Counted from the first letter of the stretch, positions 1-7,455 are shown. The stretch: DNA of 8,868 nt from Dysgonamonadaceae bacterium (GCA_031258895.1 JAIRMF010000009.1:1-8868), one strand, 5' to 3'. Notes: generated from the letters alone by a model not told the origin. Numbers and translations: made by a program.

Positions 1-189
1 CGCTGTGGAAGTCTTCTTCAACGCCGTGGAAGTCTTCTTCAACGCTGTGGAAGTCTTCTTCAACGCTGCGGAAGTCTTCTTCAACGCCGTGGAAGTCTTC
101 TTCAACGCTGCGGAAGTCTTCTTCGACGCTGCGGAAGTCTTCTTTAACGCCACCGAAGTCGCCCCTAACGCCGTTGAAGTCCTCACTGT
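1..189. repeat. 21-bp tandem repeat array 1 (nine units, last two diverged)
   Basis: Nine consecutive 21-bp units start at 1, 22, 43, 64, 85, 106, 127, 148 and 169. Units 1-7 are nearly identical. They vary at unit position 4 (T/C) and 6 (T/C), with single changes at position 20 in unit 6 and 19 in unit 7. Units 8 and 9 are clearly degenerate. There are no spacers. On the plus strand units 1-6 each contain GAAG-TCTT-CTTC, a 4-bp inverted repeat around a 4-nt loop. The array continues to the left edge, so the true copy number is unknown. It lies inside the minus-strand ORF, where the variable sites change H/R and G/S while D-F stays fixed. Confidence 0.95.
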
Positions 190-295
190 CTCCATTGTTT
201 AAAACCGTATCGGCGGGGTAGCCCCCGAAATTTTCCGGAGGGAATCCCCAGACTATTTTCGGGACGCCAAAATACGTTTTAATCAAGTGTTCCAT
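1..295 (-). CDS. Start of a hypothetical protein with acidic 7-residue repeats (partial, C-terminus beyond window)
   Basis: I do not recognise this protein. Read on the minus strand from an ATG at 293-295, the frame stays open to the left edge, giving 98 residues. Residues 1-35 are unique (MEHLIKTYFGVPKIVWGFPP, then a Gly/Pro-containing stretch). From about residue 37 come heptads of the form V-E-E-D-F-[H/R]-[G/S]; the first two copies are diverged (S-E-D-F-N-G and V-R-G-D-F-G-G) but keep the D-F pair and the small last residue. Taking F as position a, V falls at d, so a coiled coil is possible, though frequent Gly argues against a perfect one. Support for this strand: an in-frame stop lies upstream near 340, the ATG is the first start after it, and a Bacteroidetes-type promoter sits at 327-358, leaving a leader of about 25 nt. 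No signal peptide is seen. The opposite strand is also open across the repeat but has no such promoter and ends at 202. Function unknown. Confidence 0.55.
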   Translation of the reverse strand, partial: MEHLIKTYFGVPKIVWGFPPENFGGYPADTVLNNGDSEDFNGVRGDFGGVKEDFRSVEEDFRSVEEDFHGVEEDFRSVEEDFHSVEEDFHGVEEDFHS

Positions 296-326
296 CAGCT
301 GAATTTTTTCGGTTTCTAAACGACTG

Positions 327-358
327 CAAAATTACTGCGTATATTTTCGCTTGTCAAT
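327..358 (-). promoter_or_regulatory. Bacteroidetes-type promoter for the minus-strand repeat protein
   Basis: On the minus strand a -7 element TAATTTTG (327-334) fits TAnnTTTG. It is preceded, 20 bp away, by ATTG (355-358), three of four bases of the -33 TTTG. The start of transcription would fall near 320, about 25 nt before the ATG at 295. The match is to the primary sigma consensus known for Bacteroides; activity is inferred. Confidence 0.55.
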
Positions 359-528
359 ACCTAAAACTTGGTATTTTTTAGCGCAAATATCCCCATAAAT
401 TGCTACTAAAACCGAAAAATCAGCCCCGCGGAATAAAACACCCGAAAATTAAAGCCTGAAAAATGTGTCTAAGGAAAAAATATGACCGCGAAAAAAAGCA
501 CCGGCAAAATGAAGGAAAAAAAAGCGAC
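359..528. other. AT-rich spacer without recognised gene
   Basis: This spacer lies between the promoter of the left-edge gene and the stop codon of folP. It is A-rich on the plus strand, with several homopolymer A runs. I see no convincing terminator hairpin, RNA gene or ORF; the plus-strand ORF that begins at 463 is an antisense shadow that runs into folP. It must contain the 3' end of the folP transcript. Confidence 0.6.
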
Positions 529-1362
529 TCACATCCCCTGCCGCTGCCTGTCAAAAAGCCGAACAGTCTCCACCGCCGCCTTCACGTCGTGAACCCGCAA
601 TATATGCGCACCCTTCGTCAAAGCCAGCATGTTGAGCGCCGTCGTCCCGTTCAGGCTGTCCTCCGTGCCGGTCCCCAAAACTTCCCTAATCATAGTCTTG
701 CGGGAAAAACCAACCAAAACAGGTAATTCGAAAATCCCAAAATCCTCCAGCCGGCGCAACAACTCATAGTTCTGAGCAGTCGTCTTGCTAAACCCAAAGC
801 CCGGATCAACCCATATATCGCTCACCCCCAACAAGCGTAACCGGTTTATACGCTCCGAAAAATACAGGAAAATCTCCCGCATCATGTCCCCATAACAGGT
901 ATATTGCATCATCGTCTGAGGAGACCCCAAACTGTGCATCGCAACGTACGGAACGCCCAGCCGAGCAACCGTCTCAAACATCCGAGAATCCAACCCCCCA
1001 GCCGAAATATCGTTCACAATCGCCACCCCAAACCGCTCAACCGCGTAACGTGCGACGTCGGAACGAAAAGTGTCCACCGAAACAACCGCCTCCGGAACCG
1101 CAGCAAAAAGAGCCTCCAAACCAAACTCCAAACGCCGTAACTCCTCCTCCTGCTCAACATAGTCGGCAAAAGGACGCGAAGAATACGCCCCGACGTCTAT
1201 AATATCAACCCCCTCCTCAATCATCCGGCGAGCCGCAACAGCAATTTCCTCCGCATCCCGCTTCCTGCTCGCCCGATAAAAAGAATCAGGCGTGAAATTG
1301 ATTATCCCCATCACCTTCGGCGAGGAAAAATCCATCAGTTCACCCTTAATATTTGCCGTCAT
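529..1362 (-). CDS. folP: Dihydropteroate synthase
   Basis: FolP condenses p-aminobenzoate with hydroxymethyl-dihydropterin diphosphate to give dihydropteroate in the cytoplasmic folate pathway. The 277-residue product is a full-length TIM-barrel DHPS. Family motifs are in order: NFTPDSF (22-28), D-V-G-A-Y-S-S-R-P (56-64), VDTF (96-99), NDIS (117-120), M-H (142-143), DPGFGFSKT (186-194), GFSRK (218-222), and the C-terminal RVHD (256-259). Start choice: an ATG at 1416 would add 18 residues but lies upstream of a good promoter (1387-1417). The ATG at 1362 gives the N-terminus expected for this family in Bacteroidetes (about 14 residues before KVMG) and a leader of about 18 nt. Odd points: the usual D-[IV]-G-G before the S/T-R-P loop is D-V-G-A, the residue after RP is F65 rather than the common G, and the usual M-H-M-[RK]-G is M-H-S-L-G. 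All catalytic-site landmarks remain, so the enzyme is probably active. It is divergent from murF. Confidence 0.96.
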   Translation of the reverse strand: MTANIKGELMDFSSPKVMGIINFTPDSFYRASRKRDAEEIAVAARRMIEEGVDIIDVGAYSSRPFADYVEQEEELRRLEFGLEALFAAVPEAVVSVDTFRSDVARYAVERFGVAIVNDISAGGLDSRMFETVARLGVPYVAMHSLGSPQTMMQYTCYGDMMREIFLYFSERINRLRLLGVSDIWVDPGFGFSKTTAQNYELLRRLEDFGIFELPVLVGFSRKTMIREVLGTGTEDSLNGTTALNMLALTKGAHILRVHDVKAAVETVRLFDRQRQGM

Positions 1363-1386
1363 TCCAAAAAAATTTTTCAACAGACA

Positions 1387-1417
1387 CAAAAGTATTGCAA
1401 ATGCCCGACTTTTCAAA
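1387..1417 (-). promoter_or_regulatory. folP promoter
   Basis: On the minus strand TTTG (1414-1417) is followed after 19 bp by TACTTTTG (1387-1394), a full match to the Bacteroidetes TTTG / TAnnTTTG pair. The expected transcript start is near 1380, so translation must begin at the ATG at 1362 and not at 1416. This element decides the folP start. Confidence 0.75.
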
Positions 1418-1425
1418 AAAAACGG

Positions 1426-1433
1426 TAATTTTG
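1426..1433 (+). promoter_or_regulatory. Probable murF -7 element
   Basis: TAATTTTG fits TAnnTTTG and lies 35 bp upstream of the murF ATG at 1469, with an expected transcript start near 1440. I find no TTTG at the correct 19-21 bp spacing upstream, so only half of the promoter is supported. The place where its -33 element should be (about 1402-1406) lies inside the folP promoter on the other strand. Confidence 0.45.
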
Positions 1434-1468
1434 TCCGACAGGCAAATAAACCACCCGCCTTAAAACAA

Positions 1469-2770
1469 ATGACAACAGAAAATCTCCATCAACTGTTCAC
1501 CCAACATCCCGCCGTCTCAACAGACAGCCGGACATGCGTCCCTGAATCCATCTTCTTCGCCCTCAAAGGAAATAATTTCGACGGAAACGATTACATAACG
1601 CAAGCCCTCTCCAACGGCGCGGCATATGCCGTCAGCGACCGTCCAAACCTGCCGCCGAACAAACAAATAATAAAAGTAGATAACGCCCTCGCCACCCTCC
1701 AAGAACTTGCAAGATACCATCGCCTCAAAATGAAAACCCCAATCATAGCAGTCACCGGTACAAACGGCAAAACAACGACAAAAGAACTGCTCGCCGCCGT
1801 CCTGTCCTCACAATACGAAACCGTGTACACCGAAGGAAACCTCAATAACCATATCGGCGTCCCCCTGACCCTGCTCAAACTTAAACCCGACAGCGACCTG
1901 GCAATAATAGAAATGGGCGCAAACCACACCGGCGAAATAGCCGCCCTCTGCCAAATAGCCAACCCCGATTACGGACTGATAACAAACATAGGAAAAGCCC
2001 ACCTGGAAGGATTCGGTTCACCGGAAGGAGTAATAGAAGCAAAAACGGAACTCTACGAATACCTCCACGAAAGACGCAGAACGGTTTTTGCCAATGCGGA
2101 CAACCCCGTATTAGAGCCGTTCCTCGCCGAACTGAACACAGTAAAATACGGAACCGACGAGAGATATTTCGTATGCGGCTCAATCCTGTCCTGTGCTCCA
2201 TATCTAAGTTTAGAATGGAAAAAAAGTAACGAGCCGGAAAAACATACAATAAACACTCATTTAGTTGGGAAATATAATTTCGAAAACGTTCTCGCCGCGG
2301 TATGCGTAGCCATGTATTTCAAAGTAAACAGCAGAGATATATGCCGCACAATAGGTAACTACATCCCCAAAAACAACAGATCGCAAAGCCTCAAAACAGC
2401 CAAAAACAACATAGTCGTCGACGCATACAACGCCAACCCGGACAGCATGAAGGCCGCCCTCGACAACTTTATCGCATCGCCCGATTCCCCCAAAATGCTA
2501 ATATTAGGAGATATGCGGGAACTTGGAGCATACAGCCAAAAAGAACACCAAACCCTGGTAAACACAATCCGCCAATACGACAACATAAAACAGGTCTTGT
2601 TGTCAGGCGGCGGTTTCAAAAATCTCGATGGTATCCCCCCCTCCTGGCGAATATTCCCCTCCATCGAAGACCTGCTTCATGCGCTCAAAACGGAAAAAGT
2701 CGAAGGTTACAACATTCTTCTGAAAGGTTCCAACGGCAACCAATTAGAAAAAACATTGGAATGGCTGTAA
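1469..2770 (+). CDS. murF: UDP-N-acetylmuramoyl-tripeptide--D-alanyl-D-alanine ligase
   Basis: MurF adds D-Ala-D-Ala to the UDP-MurNAc-tripeptide using ATP, the last cytoplasmic amino-acid addition in peptidoglycan precursor synthesis. The product is 433 residues, the usual length. It shows the three Mur-ligase domains: an N-terminal UDP-binding part with S-T-D-S-R (17-21) and F-F-A-L-K-G (29-34); a central ATPase with the P-loop TGTNGKTTT (96-104), EMGA (148-151) and TNIGKAHLEGFGS (172-184); and a C-terminal domain with NRSQ (303-306), DAYNANPDSM (318-327), ILGDMRELG (345-353) and LLKGSNG (417-423). The frame is open upstream to 1292, but that extension overlaps folP antisense and carries no family sequence; the ATG at 1469 gives the expected N-terminus. 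It stands apart from the dcw cluster where murF often lies in other bacteria. Its coding strand is unusually rich in A and C compared with the genes after 5600. Confidence 0.97.
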   Translation: MTTENLHQLFTQHPAVSTDSRTCVPESIFFALKGNNFDGNDYITQALSNGAAYAVSDRPNLPPNKQIIKVDNALATLQELARYHRLKMKTPIIAVTGTNGKTTTKELLAAVLSSQYETVYTEGNLNNHIGVPLTLLKLKPDSDLAIIEMGANHTGEIAALCQIANPDYGLITNIGKAHLEGFGSPEGVIEAKTELYEYLHERRRTVFANADNPVLEPFLAELNTVKYGTDERYFVCGSILSCAPYLSLEWKKSNEPEKHTINTHLVGKYNFENVLAAVCVAMYFKVNSRDICRTIGNYIPKNNRSQSLKTAKNNIVVDAYNANPDSMKAALDNFIASPDSPKMLILGDMRELGAYSQKEHQTLVNTIRQYDNIKQVLLSGGGFKNLDGIPPSWRIFPSIEDLLHALKTEKVEGYNILLKGSNGNQLEKTLEWL

Positions 2771-2803
2771 ATACCGTTAGCCTCCATTAGCCTCCGTTTA
2801 CAG
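2765..2803. repeat. Short inverted repeat after murF with internal direct repeat
   Basis: CTGTAAA (2765-2771, containing the murF stop) and TTTACAG (2797-2803) are perfect inverted copies around a 25-nt loop. The loop contains TAGCCTCC twice in tandem (10-bp period). There is no T run after the stem, so this is not a standard terminator. Function uncertain. Confidence 0.35.
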
Positions 2804-2844
2804 GCCAAAAACCGAATTTAAGACGAAATCCGAAGGATTTTCCG

Positions 2845-2852
2845 TACCTTTG
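2845..2852 (+). promoter_or_regulatory. -7 promoter element of the Ig-like lipoprotein gene
   Basis: TACCTTTG followed by CA is a perfect TAnnTTTG element 12-21 bp before the possible ATG starts (2864, 2870, 2873). No clear TTTG lies 19-21 bp upstream. The expected transcript start near 2858 gives a very short leader, favouring the ATGs at 2870 or 2873 if any leader is needed. Confidence 0.6.
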
Positions 2853-2863
2853 CACCTTCAATC

Positions 2864-4780
2864 ATGGGTATGATGAAATGGTGCAGCCCCCTCTCAATTA
2901 TAGTGTTTGCCTCCTGCGCAAGTATAGGTAATCCCAGCGGCGGCGATTACGACGTCACCCCGCCCGTCATGCTCAAAAGCTACCCGCAACCCGACGCCAC
3001 TAACTACAAAAAACAAAAAATCAAACTGCTCTTCAATGAATATATCGCCATCGAAAAGCCGTCCGAAAAGGTGATCATCACCCCGCCCCAAAAAAAACAG
3101 CCAATCATCACCGCAATAGGTAAAAAAATCCAGGTAGAACTCAAAGATACGCTGCAGGAAAACACCACCTACACGTTCGATTTCACAAACAGTATCGTCG
3201 ACAACAACGAGAGAAACCCGATGGAAAATTTCGCCTTCGCATTCTCCACAGGAAATGTAGTCGATACGATGATGGTCTCAGGTATACTGCTGGATGCGCA
3301 AAACTTAGAACCGGTACCAAACATCATGATCGGCCTCAACGACAACCTCTCCGACTCGGCCTTCCTAACGCTGCCCTTCCGCCGAACGTCAATGACCAAC
3401 GAGGGAGGAATGTTCAAAATCCGAAACGTCTCCCCCGGCACATACCGCCTCTTCGCCCTGAAAGATGAAAACAAAAACTTCCTCTACGATCCCCCCTCGG
3501 AATATATCGCGTTCTTTGATTCGCTCGTCGTCCCCTCGTTCGAACCGGCCGTGAAACTTGATACAACGTTCGTCAATGGCGACAGTACCAAAGTCGATAC
3601 CGTCCGCCAAATACATTACAACCGCTTCCTGCCCGACAACATAGTAATGCGACTGTTCGTTAAAAAATTCGATAACCAGTACCTCTCAAAACATGAACGC
3701 CCCCAGGATAACCAACTAATACTGCATTTTAATTCCAACAAAGGCCTGCCGCCCAAAATCACCTTCCTCGACGCAGACAGCACGGAAATTGCCGGCGATC
3801 CGTACGTACGTGAAATATCACCCTCGCAAACAGACATAACATACTGGCTGAAAGATACCCTGCTTACACATCAAGATACCCTGCTGCTGAAAACCGAATA
3901 CCAAGCGACAGACACACTGTACCAACTTTCGCCCCTAACGGATACATTGCGTTTTGTTTACAAACACAAACCCGTAAAACCCAAAAAAGAAAAAACAACA
4001 GACAAAAGGAAAAAAGATAAGGCCGAAAAACCCGTCAAACCGGATTTCCTAAGCATCGAAACAACAGCCAGATCGACAATGGACGTCACCGATACCCTCA
4101 AAATCGTGTTTAGCGAACCGTTGTCCGATTTCGATCCGCAAACCGTTTCCTTCCAACAAAAGATCGACACCCTGTGGGAAGACCGGAAGTTGCCCGTTCT
4201 GTCCGATTCGCTCAATCCCCGTGCGTTCTTTGTGGATTACATATGGGATTACGGGGAAAAATACCGCCTAAAAATCGATTCCGGAGCCGTCATCAGTATC
4301 TACGGCAAATGGAACGACGCTTTAGTTCAGAGTTTCAAATACAAAAAAGAAGAAGAATACGCCCATTTCTACGTTACGCTTACCGGCTCAAACGGAGGCG
4401 GGTTCGGCGAACTCCTCGACCGCTCGGAAAAGGTCGTCCGTAAAGTCAATCTGGAAAACGGCGAACTCGCATTCGAAAATATCCTGCCGGGAACGTACTA
4501 CCTGCGATACACCGAAGACACAAACGGCAACCGCGAATGGGATGCAGGTGATTATGCCGAACTTCGACAACCGGAAAAGGTCTACTACAATCCGCAAAAG
4601 TTTGAATTTAGAAAATATTTCACCCACAATCAGACATGGAACATCACAGAACTTACTTTCGATAAACAAAAACCCCTCGAAATAACGAAAAACAAGCCTG
4701 CGGAAAAGAAAAAGAAGACAGTTCGGAGCGGCGACGGCAGGAGCGGTACTGGTACAAATCCCGCTCGGTTTTCAAATTAA
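2864..4780 (+). CDS. Ig-like (Big_5) domain lipoprotein of the Bacteroidetes envelope
   Basis: This is a predicted lipoprotein of up to 638 residues; its precise role is not known. A short signal peptide ends in the lipobox F-A-S-C, with lipidation at Cys18, followed by the Bacteroidetes-typical SIGNPSGG. Residues about 31-131 form a Big_5 Ig-like domain that ends in FAFAFSTG. Residues about 134-215 resemble a carboxypeptidase-regulatory/CNA-B-like beta domain. A Lys-rich linker (about 368-394) leads to a second Ig-like unit (about 395-490), then a final beta domain (about 500-595). The final domain includes an acidic loop D-T-N-G-N-R-E-W-D (552-560) that looks like a Ca-binding or CNA-B-type turn. 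The C-terminal tail is basic and rich in G/S. Starts at 2864, 2870 and 2873 are all possible and encode M-G-M-M-K; the later ones fit a standard signal peptide better. The domain set suggests a periplasmic or surface structural role; no enzyme motif is seen. Confidence 0.88.
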   Translation: MGMMKWCSPLSIIVFASCASIGNPSGGDYDVTPPVMLKSYPQPDATNYKKQKIKLLFNEYIAIEKPSEKVIITPPQKKQPIITAIGKKIQVELKDTLQENTTYTFDFTNSIVDNNERNPMENFAFAFSTGNVVDTMMVSGILLDAQNLEPVPNIMIGLNDNLSDSAFLTLPFRRTSMTNEGGMFKIRNVSPGTYRLFALKDENKNFLYDPPSEYIAFFDSLVVPSFEPAVKLDTTFVNGDSTKVDTVRQIHYNRFLPDNIVMRLFVKKFDNQYLSKHERPQDNQLILHFNSNKGLPPKITFLDADSTEIAGDPYVREISPSQTDITYWLKDTLLTHQDTLLLKTEYQATDTLYQLSPLTDTLRFVYKHKPVKPKKEKTTDKRKKDKAEKPVKPDFLSIETTARSTMDVTDTLKIVFSEPLSDFDPQTVSFQQKIDTLWEDRKLPVLSDSLNPRAFFVDYIWDYGEKYRLKIDSGAVISIYGKWNDALVQSFKYKKEEEYAHFYVTLTGSNGGGFGELLDRSEKVVRKVNLENGELAFENILPGTYYLRYTEDTNGNREWDAGDYAELRQPEKVYYNPQKFEFRKYFTHNQTWNITELTFDKQKPLEITKNKPAEKKKKTVRSGDGRSGTGTNPARFSN

Positions 4781-4810
4781 TATTACAGACACAATTAACC
4801 GGATTTGAGA

Positions 4811-5632
4811 ATGATAAAGTTGATAAAAAAAGTTCTTTTGCTGATGATGACAGGGGCGTTTCCGTTCACGGCGACGCCTCAGGAAAAGCCTTTCGAAGCC
4901 GGTGAGGAGCTCAACTACGTTATTCGATATAAATACGGACCGGTGATGCTGAAAGCCGGCACGGCGAAATTCAGCGTCAGAGATGTTTGTTACAACCGGA
5001 ATCCGGCTCTGGAGGCCGTCATTACGGTCAAGACAAGTTCGTTTTTCGATGGGATATACAAAATGCGCGACACGCTGCAATCATATATAAACACACACTT
5101 TGAACCGATATATCACATCCGTCGACTGCACGAAAGTAAATCCCGTTATGATGAAGAAATGTTCTATCATGCCTACGGGGAGCATTATTCCGAGGTGCGC
5201 GTGATTCGTTCGAACGGGTCGGATGTTCGTTTCGACAAGGTATTGAACTGCAACAATCAGGGACTTGACATGCTGAGCGTCCTCATTTTTGCCCGCACCC
5301 TTAACTATCGGAAGATGGATAAAGGCCAGACTATCCGCATCACCAATTTTTTCGGCAAGAAAAAGATAAATATTTTTGCAAGGTTCATGGGAGAGGAAGA
5401 AGTTGAAAGCGCCGACGCAGATAAATACCAGGCATACAAATTAAACCTGGACGTTTCGGACAAGACTTTCGAGAAGTCAAAAAATGCAATGGAAATCTGG
5501 ATTAGCGCCGACTCTAACCGTCTCCCCCTGAAGCTGAAGGCACAACTTAAAATCGGGGCGGCGGAAGCGCAACTTGTATCTTACGGAAATTTGAAACATT
5601 CTTTAAACTCAAAAAAAATACTGAAACTATGA
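4811..5632 (+). CDS. DUF3108 domain protein, secreted
   Basis: A 273-residue exported protein. An N-terminal signal peptide (K-rich start, hydrophobic residues about 8-20, likely cleavage near residues 21-24) precedes a DUF3108-type domain. That domain opens with F-x-A-G-E-E-L-N-Y-V-I-R-Y and has the following G-P-V-M-L-K-A-G-T-A that is typical of the family. Its biochemical role is not established; members are periplasmic or outer-membrane-associated beta-rich proteins. An in-frame TTG at 4805 would add two residues; I prefer the ATG at 4811 because it gives a normal signal peptide. It follows the Ig-like lipoprotein by 30 bp, and its stop overlaps the ribF ATG by 4 bp (ATGA), implying translational coupling. 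I see no TAnnTTTG element in front of it, so it may be read through from the lipoprotein gene. Strand composition begins to change here. Confidence 0.88.
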   Translation: MIKLIKKVLLLMMTGAFPFTATPQEKPFEAGEELNYVIRYKYGPVMLKAGTAKFSVRDVCYNRNPALEAVITVKTSSFFDGIYKMRDTLQSYINTHFEPIYHIRRLHESKSRYDEEMFYHAYGEHYSEVRVIRSNGSDVRFDKVLNCNNQGLDMLSVLIFARTLNYRKMDKGQTIRITNFFGKKKINIFARFMGEEEVESADADKYQAYKLNLDVSDKTFEKSKNAMEIWISADSNRLPLKLKAQLKIGAAEAQLVSYGNLKHSLNSKKILKL

Positions 5633-6552
5633 AAATAATTAATGTCAATGAAGCTTATCGGTCGTGTTTTGCCGGTTCGGTGGCGACGATAGGATTTTTC
5701 GATGGCGTCCATTCGGGGCATCGTTTTCTGATTCAACAGCTGAAACAGATTGCCGCGGACAGGGGTTTGCTTGCCTCTGTGGTCACGTTTCCATTTCACC
5801 CCCAGTTAGTTTTGAATCCGCAGCTTAATCTTTCTTTGCTTACCTCTTGGGACGAGAAGATGCAACTTCTTTCGGATGCGGGGACGGAGGTTTGTTTTGT
5901 AACTCCGTTTACGATTGAGTTTTCCTGCATGGACGCGGAGAGTTTCATCAAGAATTTCCTGCATGAGAAACTTAACGTCCAACATTTGCTTATCGGTTAC
6001 GATCATCGTTTCGGGCGCAATCGCGAGGCGGGTTTTGACGAATACCTGCAATACGGTACGGAATGTGGGATGGCAGTCAGTCGGGCTAAGGAGCTTGAGG
6101 GCGAGCACGTCAGTTCCACCATTATCCGCCGGCTGCTGCAAGCCGGTTGTGTGGAGGAAGCCAATGAGATGCTGTCATACAATTACGTTCTGGAAGGGGA
6201 GGTTATTGACGGCAACAAACTCGGCAGGACTATCGGTTTCCCGACCGCCAACCTGCGCATTCTTGACGGGGACAAGTTGATTCCCGGCACGGGCATTTAT
6301 TTTACGAAGGTTCATCTTGGCGACGAGACTTTTTCGGGGATGGCGTATATCGGCTCCAGGCCGACTGTTTCCGACCGGGGCGAGCAGCGTGTTGAGGTGC
6401 ATATTTTGGGCTTTGACCGTGAGATATACGGGGAGGTTTTGCGGGTTGAGTTTGTACGTTTTATTCGCGATGACCGTACGTTTGGCAGTTTGGAGGAGCT
6501 TAAGGTTCAGCTGGAGGATGACAGGAAACGTGTTTTGAATGAGACCTGTTAA
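5629..6552 (+). CDS. ribF: Bifunctional riboflavin kinase / FMN adenylyltransferase (FAD synthetase)
   Basis: RibF phosphorylates riboflavin to FMN and adenylates FMN to FAD in the cytoplasm. The 307-residue protein has the usual two-domain form. The N-terminal nucleotidyltransferase domain (about 15-175) has G-F-F-D-G-V-H-S-G-H (22-31), the G-Y-D-H-R-F-G-R segment (123-130) and S-S-T-I-I-R-R (162-168). The C-terminal kinase domain (about 183-303) has GRTIGFPTAN (199-208), GTGIY (220-224), IGSRPT (241-246) and V-E-V-H-I-L (255-260), whose Glu256 matches the catalytic glutamate of the family. It begins within the stop of the DUF3108 gene, and its last 14 bp overlap the next gene, so all three are probably on one mRNA. 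From here on the coding strand is strongly G/T-rich. Confidence 0.97.
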   Translation: MKIINVNEAYRSCFAGSVATIGFFDGVHSGHRFLIQQLKQIAADRGLLASVVTFPFHPQLVLNPQLNLSLLTSWDEKMQLLSDAGTEVCFVTPFTIEFSCMDAESFIKNFLHEKLNVQHLLIGYDHRFGRNREAGFDEYLQYGTECGMAVSRAKELEGEHVSSTIIRRLLQAGCVEEANEMLSYNYVLEGEVIDGNKLGRTIGFPTANLRILDGDKLIPGTGIYFTKVHLGDETFSGMAYIGSRPTVSDRGEQRVEVHILGFDREIYGEVLRVEFVRFIRDDRTFGSLEELKVQLEDDRKRVLNETC

Positions 6553-7444
6553 ACTTGACTTTCAGCCTGTAACGATTGAAGACCGTGACGTTTTGCAATC
6601 GTTTTTTTCCTGTGCGCCGTTCCGCAATTGTGATTTTTCGTTTGCCAACATTTTTTGCTGGAAGCATCTTTACAACACGACATTTGCGATAGAGGACGGT
6701 GTTCTTTACATTCGTTTTTGTGTTTCGGACGGTATTCCGGGTTATCTTTTTCCTCTCGGTGGCGATTTGGGGCGGGCGATTGACAGGATTGGCGCTGATG
6801 CGGACGTTCGGGGTGTTCCGTTGAGGCTTTATGCGGTTACCTGTGAGATGTTTGATTTGATACGGGCGATCTATCCTTCCCGCTTTGTGTATCAGTCTAA
6901 CCGCGCATGGTTTGAGTACATTTATTTGTCGGAGGATCTTATTTCGCTTGTCGGCAAGAGGTTTCAGCCTAAGCGCAACTATATAAACCGTTTCACGAGG
7001 AATTACGAGTGGGAATATCTGCCTGTTACCCGTGAAATCATTCCTGATTGTTTAAAACTTTACGGTCGGTGGTATTTGGAGAACGGAGGCGGTGCGTCTA
7101 ATGTGTCTCTTTTGGAGGAACGCAGGGCGACCGAGACGGCTTTTGAGAACTTTGAGCGTTTGGGTTTGACGGGCGGTGCGTTGCGGGTTGATGGGGAGGT
7201 TTTGGCGTATTCTTACGGTCAGCCTCTTGGCGGGGACACGTTTGGCGTACATGCGGAGAAGAGTTTGTCTGGGGTTGAGGGCGGATTTGCGATGATCAAT
7301 CAGCAGTTTGCGGAGCGCAATTGCGGGTCTTACAGATATATTAACCGTGAGGAGGATCTTGGTCTTGCTTCGCTTCGCAAGTCGAAGTTGTCGTATATGC
7401 CGAGCATTTTACTTGAGAAGGGTATGGTCACGAGGGCGTGTTAG
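6539..7444 (+). CDS. DUF2156 / LPG-synthase C-terminal-like protein (GNAT-fold)
   Basis: A 301-residue soluble protein resembling the phosphatidylglycerol lysyltransferase C-terminal domain family (DUF2156, PF09924 type) as found alone in Bacteroidetes. Family-like features are an N-terminal segment with C-D-F-S-F-A-N-I-F-C-W (residues 31-41), a central P-K-R-N-Y-I-N-R-F, and a C-terminal Y-I-N-R-E-E-D-L-G-L-A-S-L-R-K-S-K-L-S-Y. The membrane flippase part of true MprF is absent, so lysyl transfer to lipid should not be assumed. An acyl- or aminoacyl-transferase role on an unknown acceptor is the most that can be inferred. Its ATG lies inside the end of ribF (14-bp overlap) and the GNAT gene follows closely. 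Pairing of these two families next to each other is something I recall from other Bacteroidetes genomes, not proven here. Confidence 0.85.
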   Translation: MRPVKLDFQPVTIEDRDVLQSFFSCAPFRNCDFSFANIFCWKHLYNTTFAIEDGVLYIRFCVSDGIPGYLFPLGGDLGRAIDRIGADADVRGVPLRLYAVTCEMFDLIRAIYPSRFVYQSNRAWFEYIYLSEDLISLVGKRFQPKRNYINRFTRNYEWEYLPVTREIIPDCLKLYGRWYLENGGGASNVSLLEERRATETAFENFERLGLTGGALRVDGEVLAYSYGQPLGGDTFGVHAEKSLSGVEGGFAMINQQFAERNCGSYRYINREEDLGLASLRKSKLSYMPSILLEKGMVTRAC

Positions 7445-7455
7445 GTTATTTAGCT

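Noticed and set aside
5..202. Plus-strand 65-codon ORF over array 1
   Set aside because: It is repeat-driven, has no promoter match, and the minus frame has a unique N-terminus with a promoter.
463..1140. Plus-strand ORFs at 463-726 and 904-1140
   Set aside because: Antisense shadows of folP with very basic, low-complexity translations.
1363..1416. Longer folP start at 1416
   Set aside because: The ATG lies upstream of the folP -7 element, so it would not be in the transcript, and the added residues are not family-like.
1292..1468. Upstream extension of murF to an ATG at 1292
   Set aside because: It overlaps folP on the opposite strand, precedes the likely murF promoter element, and adds 59 residues unlike any MurF.
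2765..2803. Rho-independent terminator after murF
   Set aside because: The stem is 7 bp with a 25-nt loop and no T run, so I list it only as an inverted repeat.
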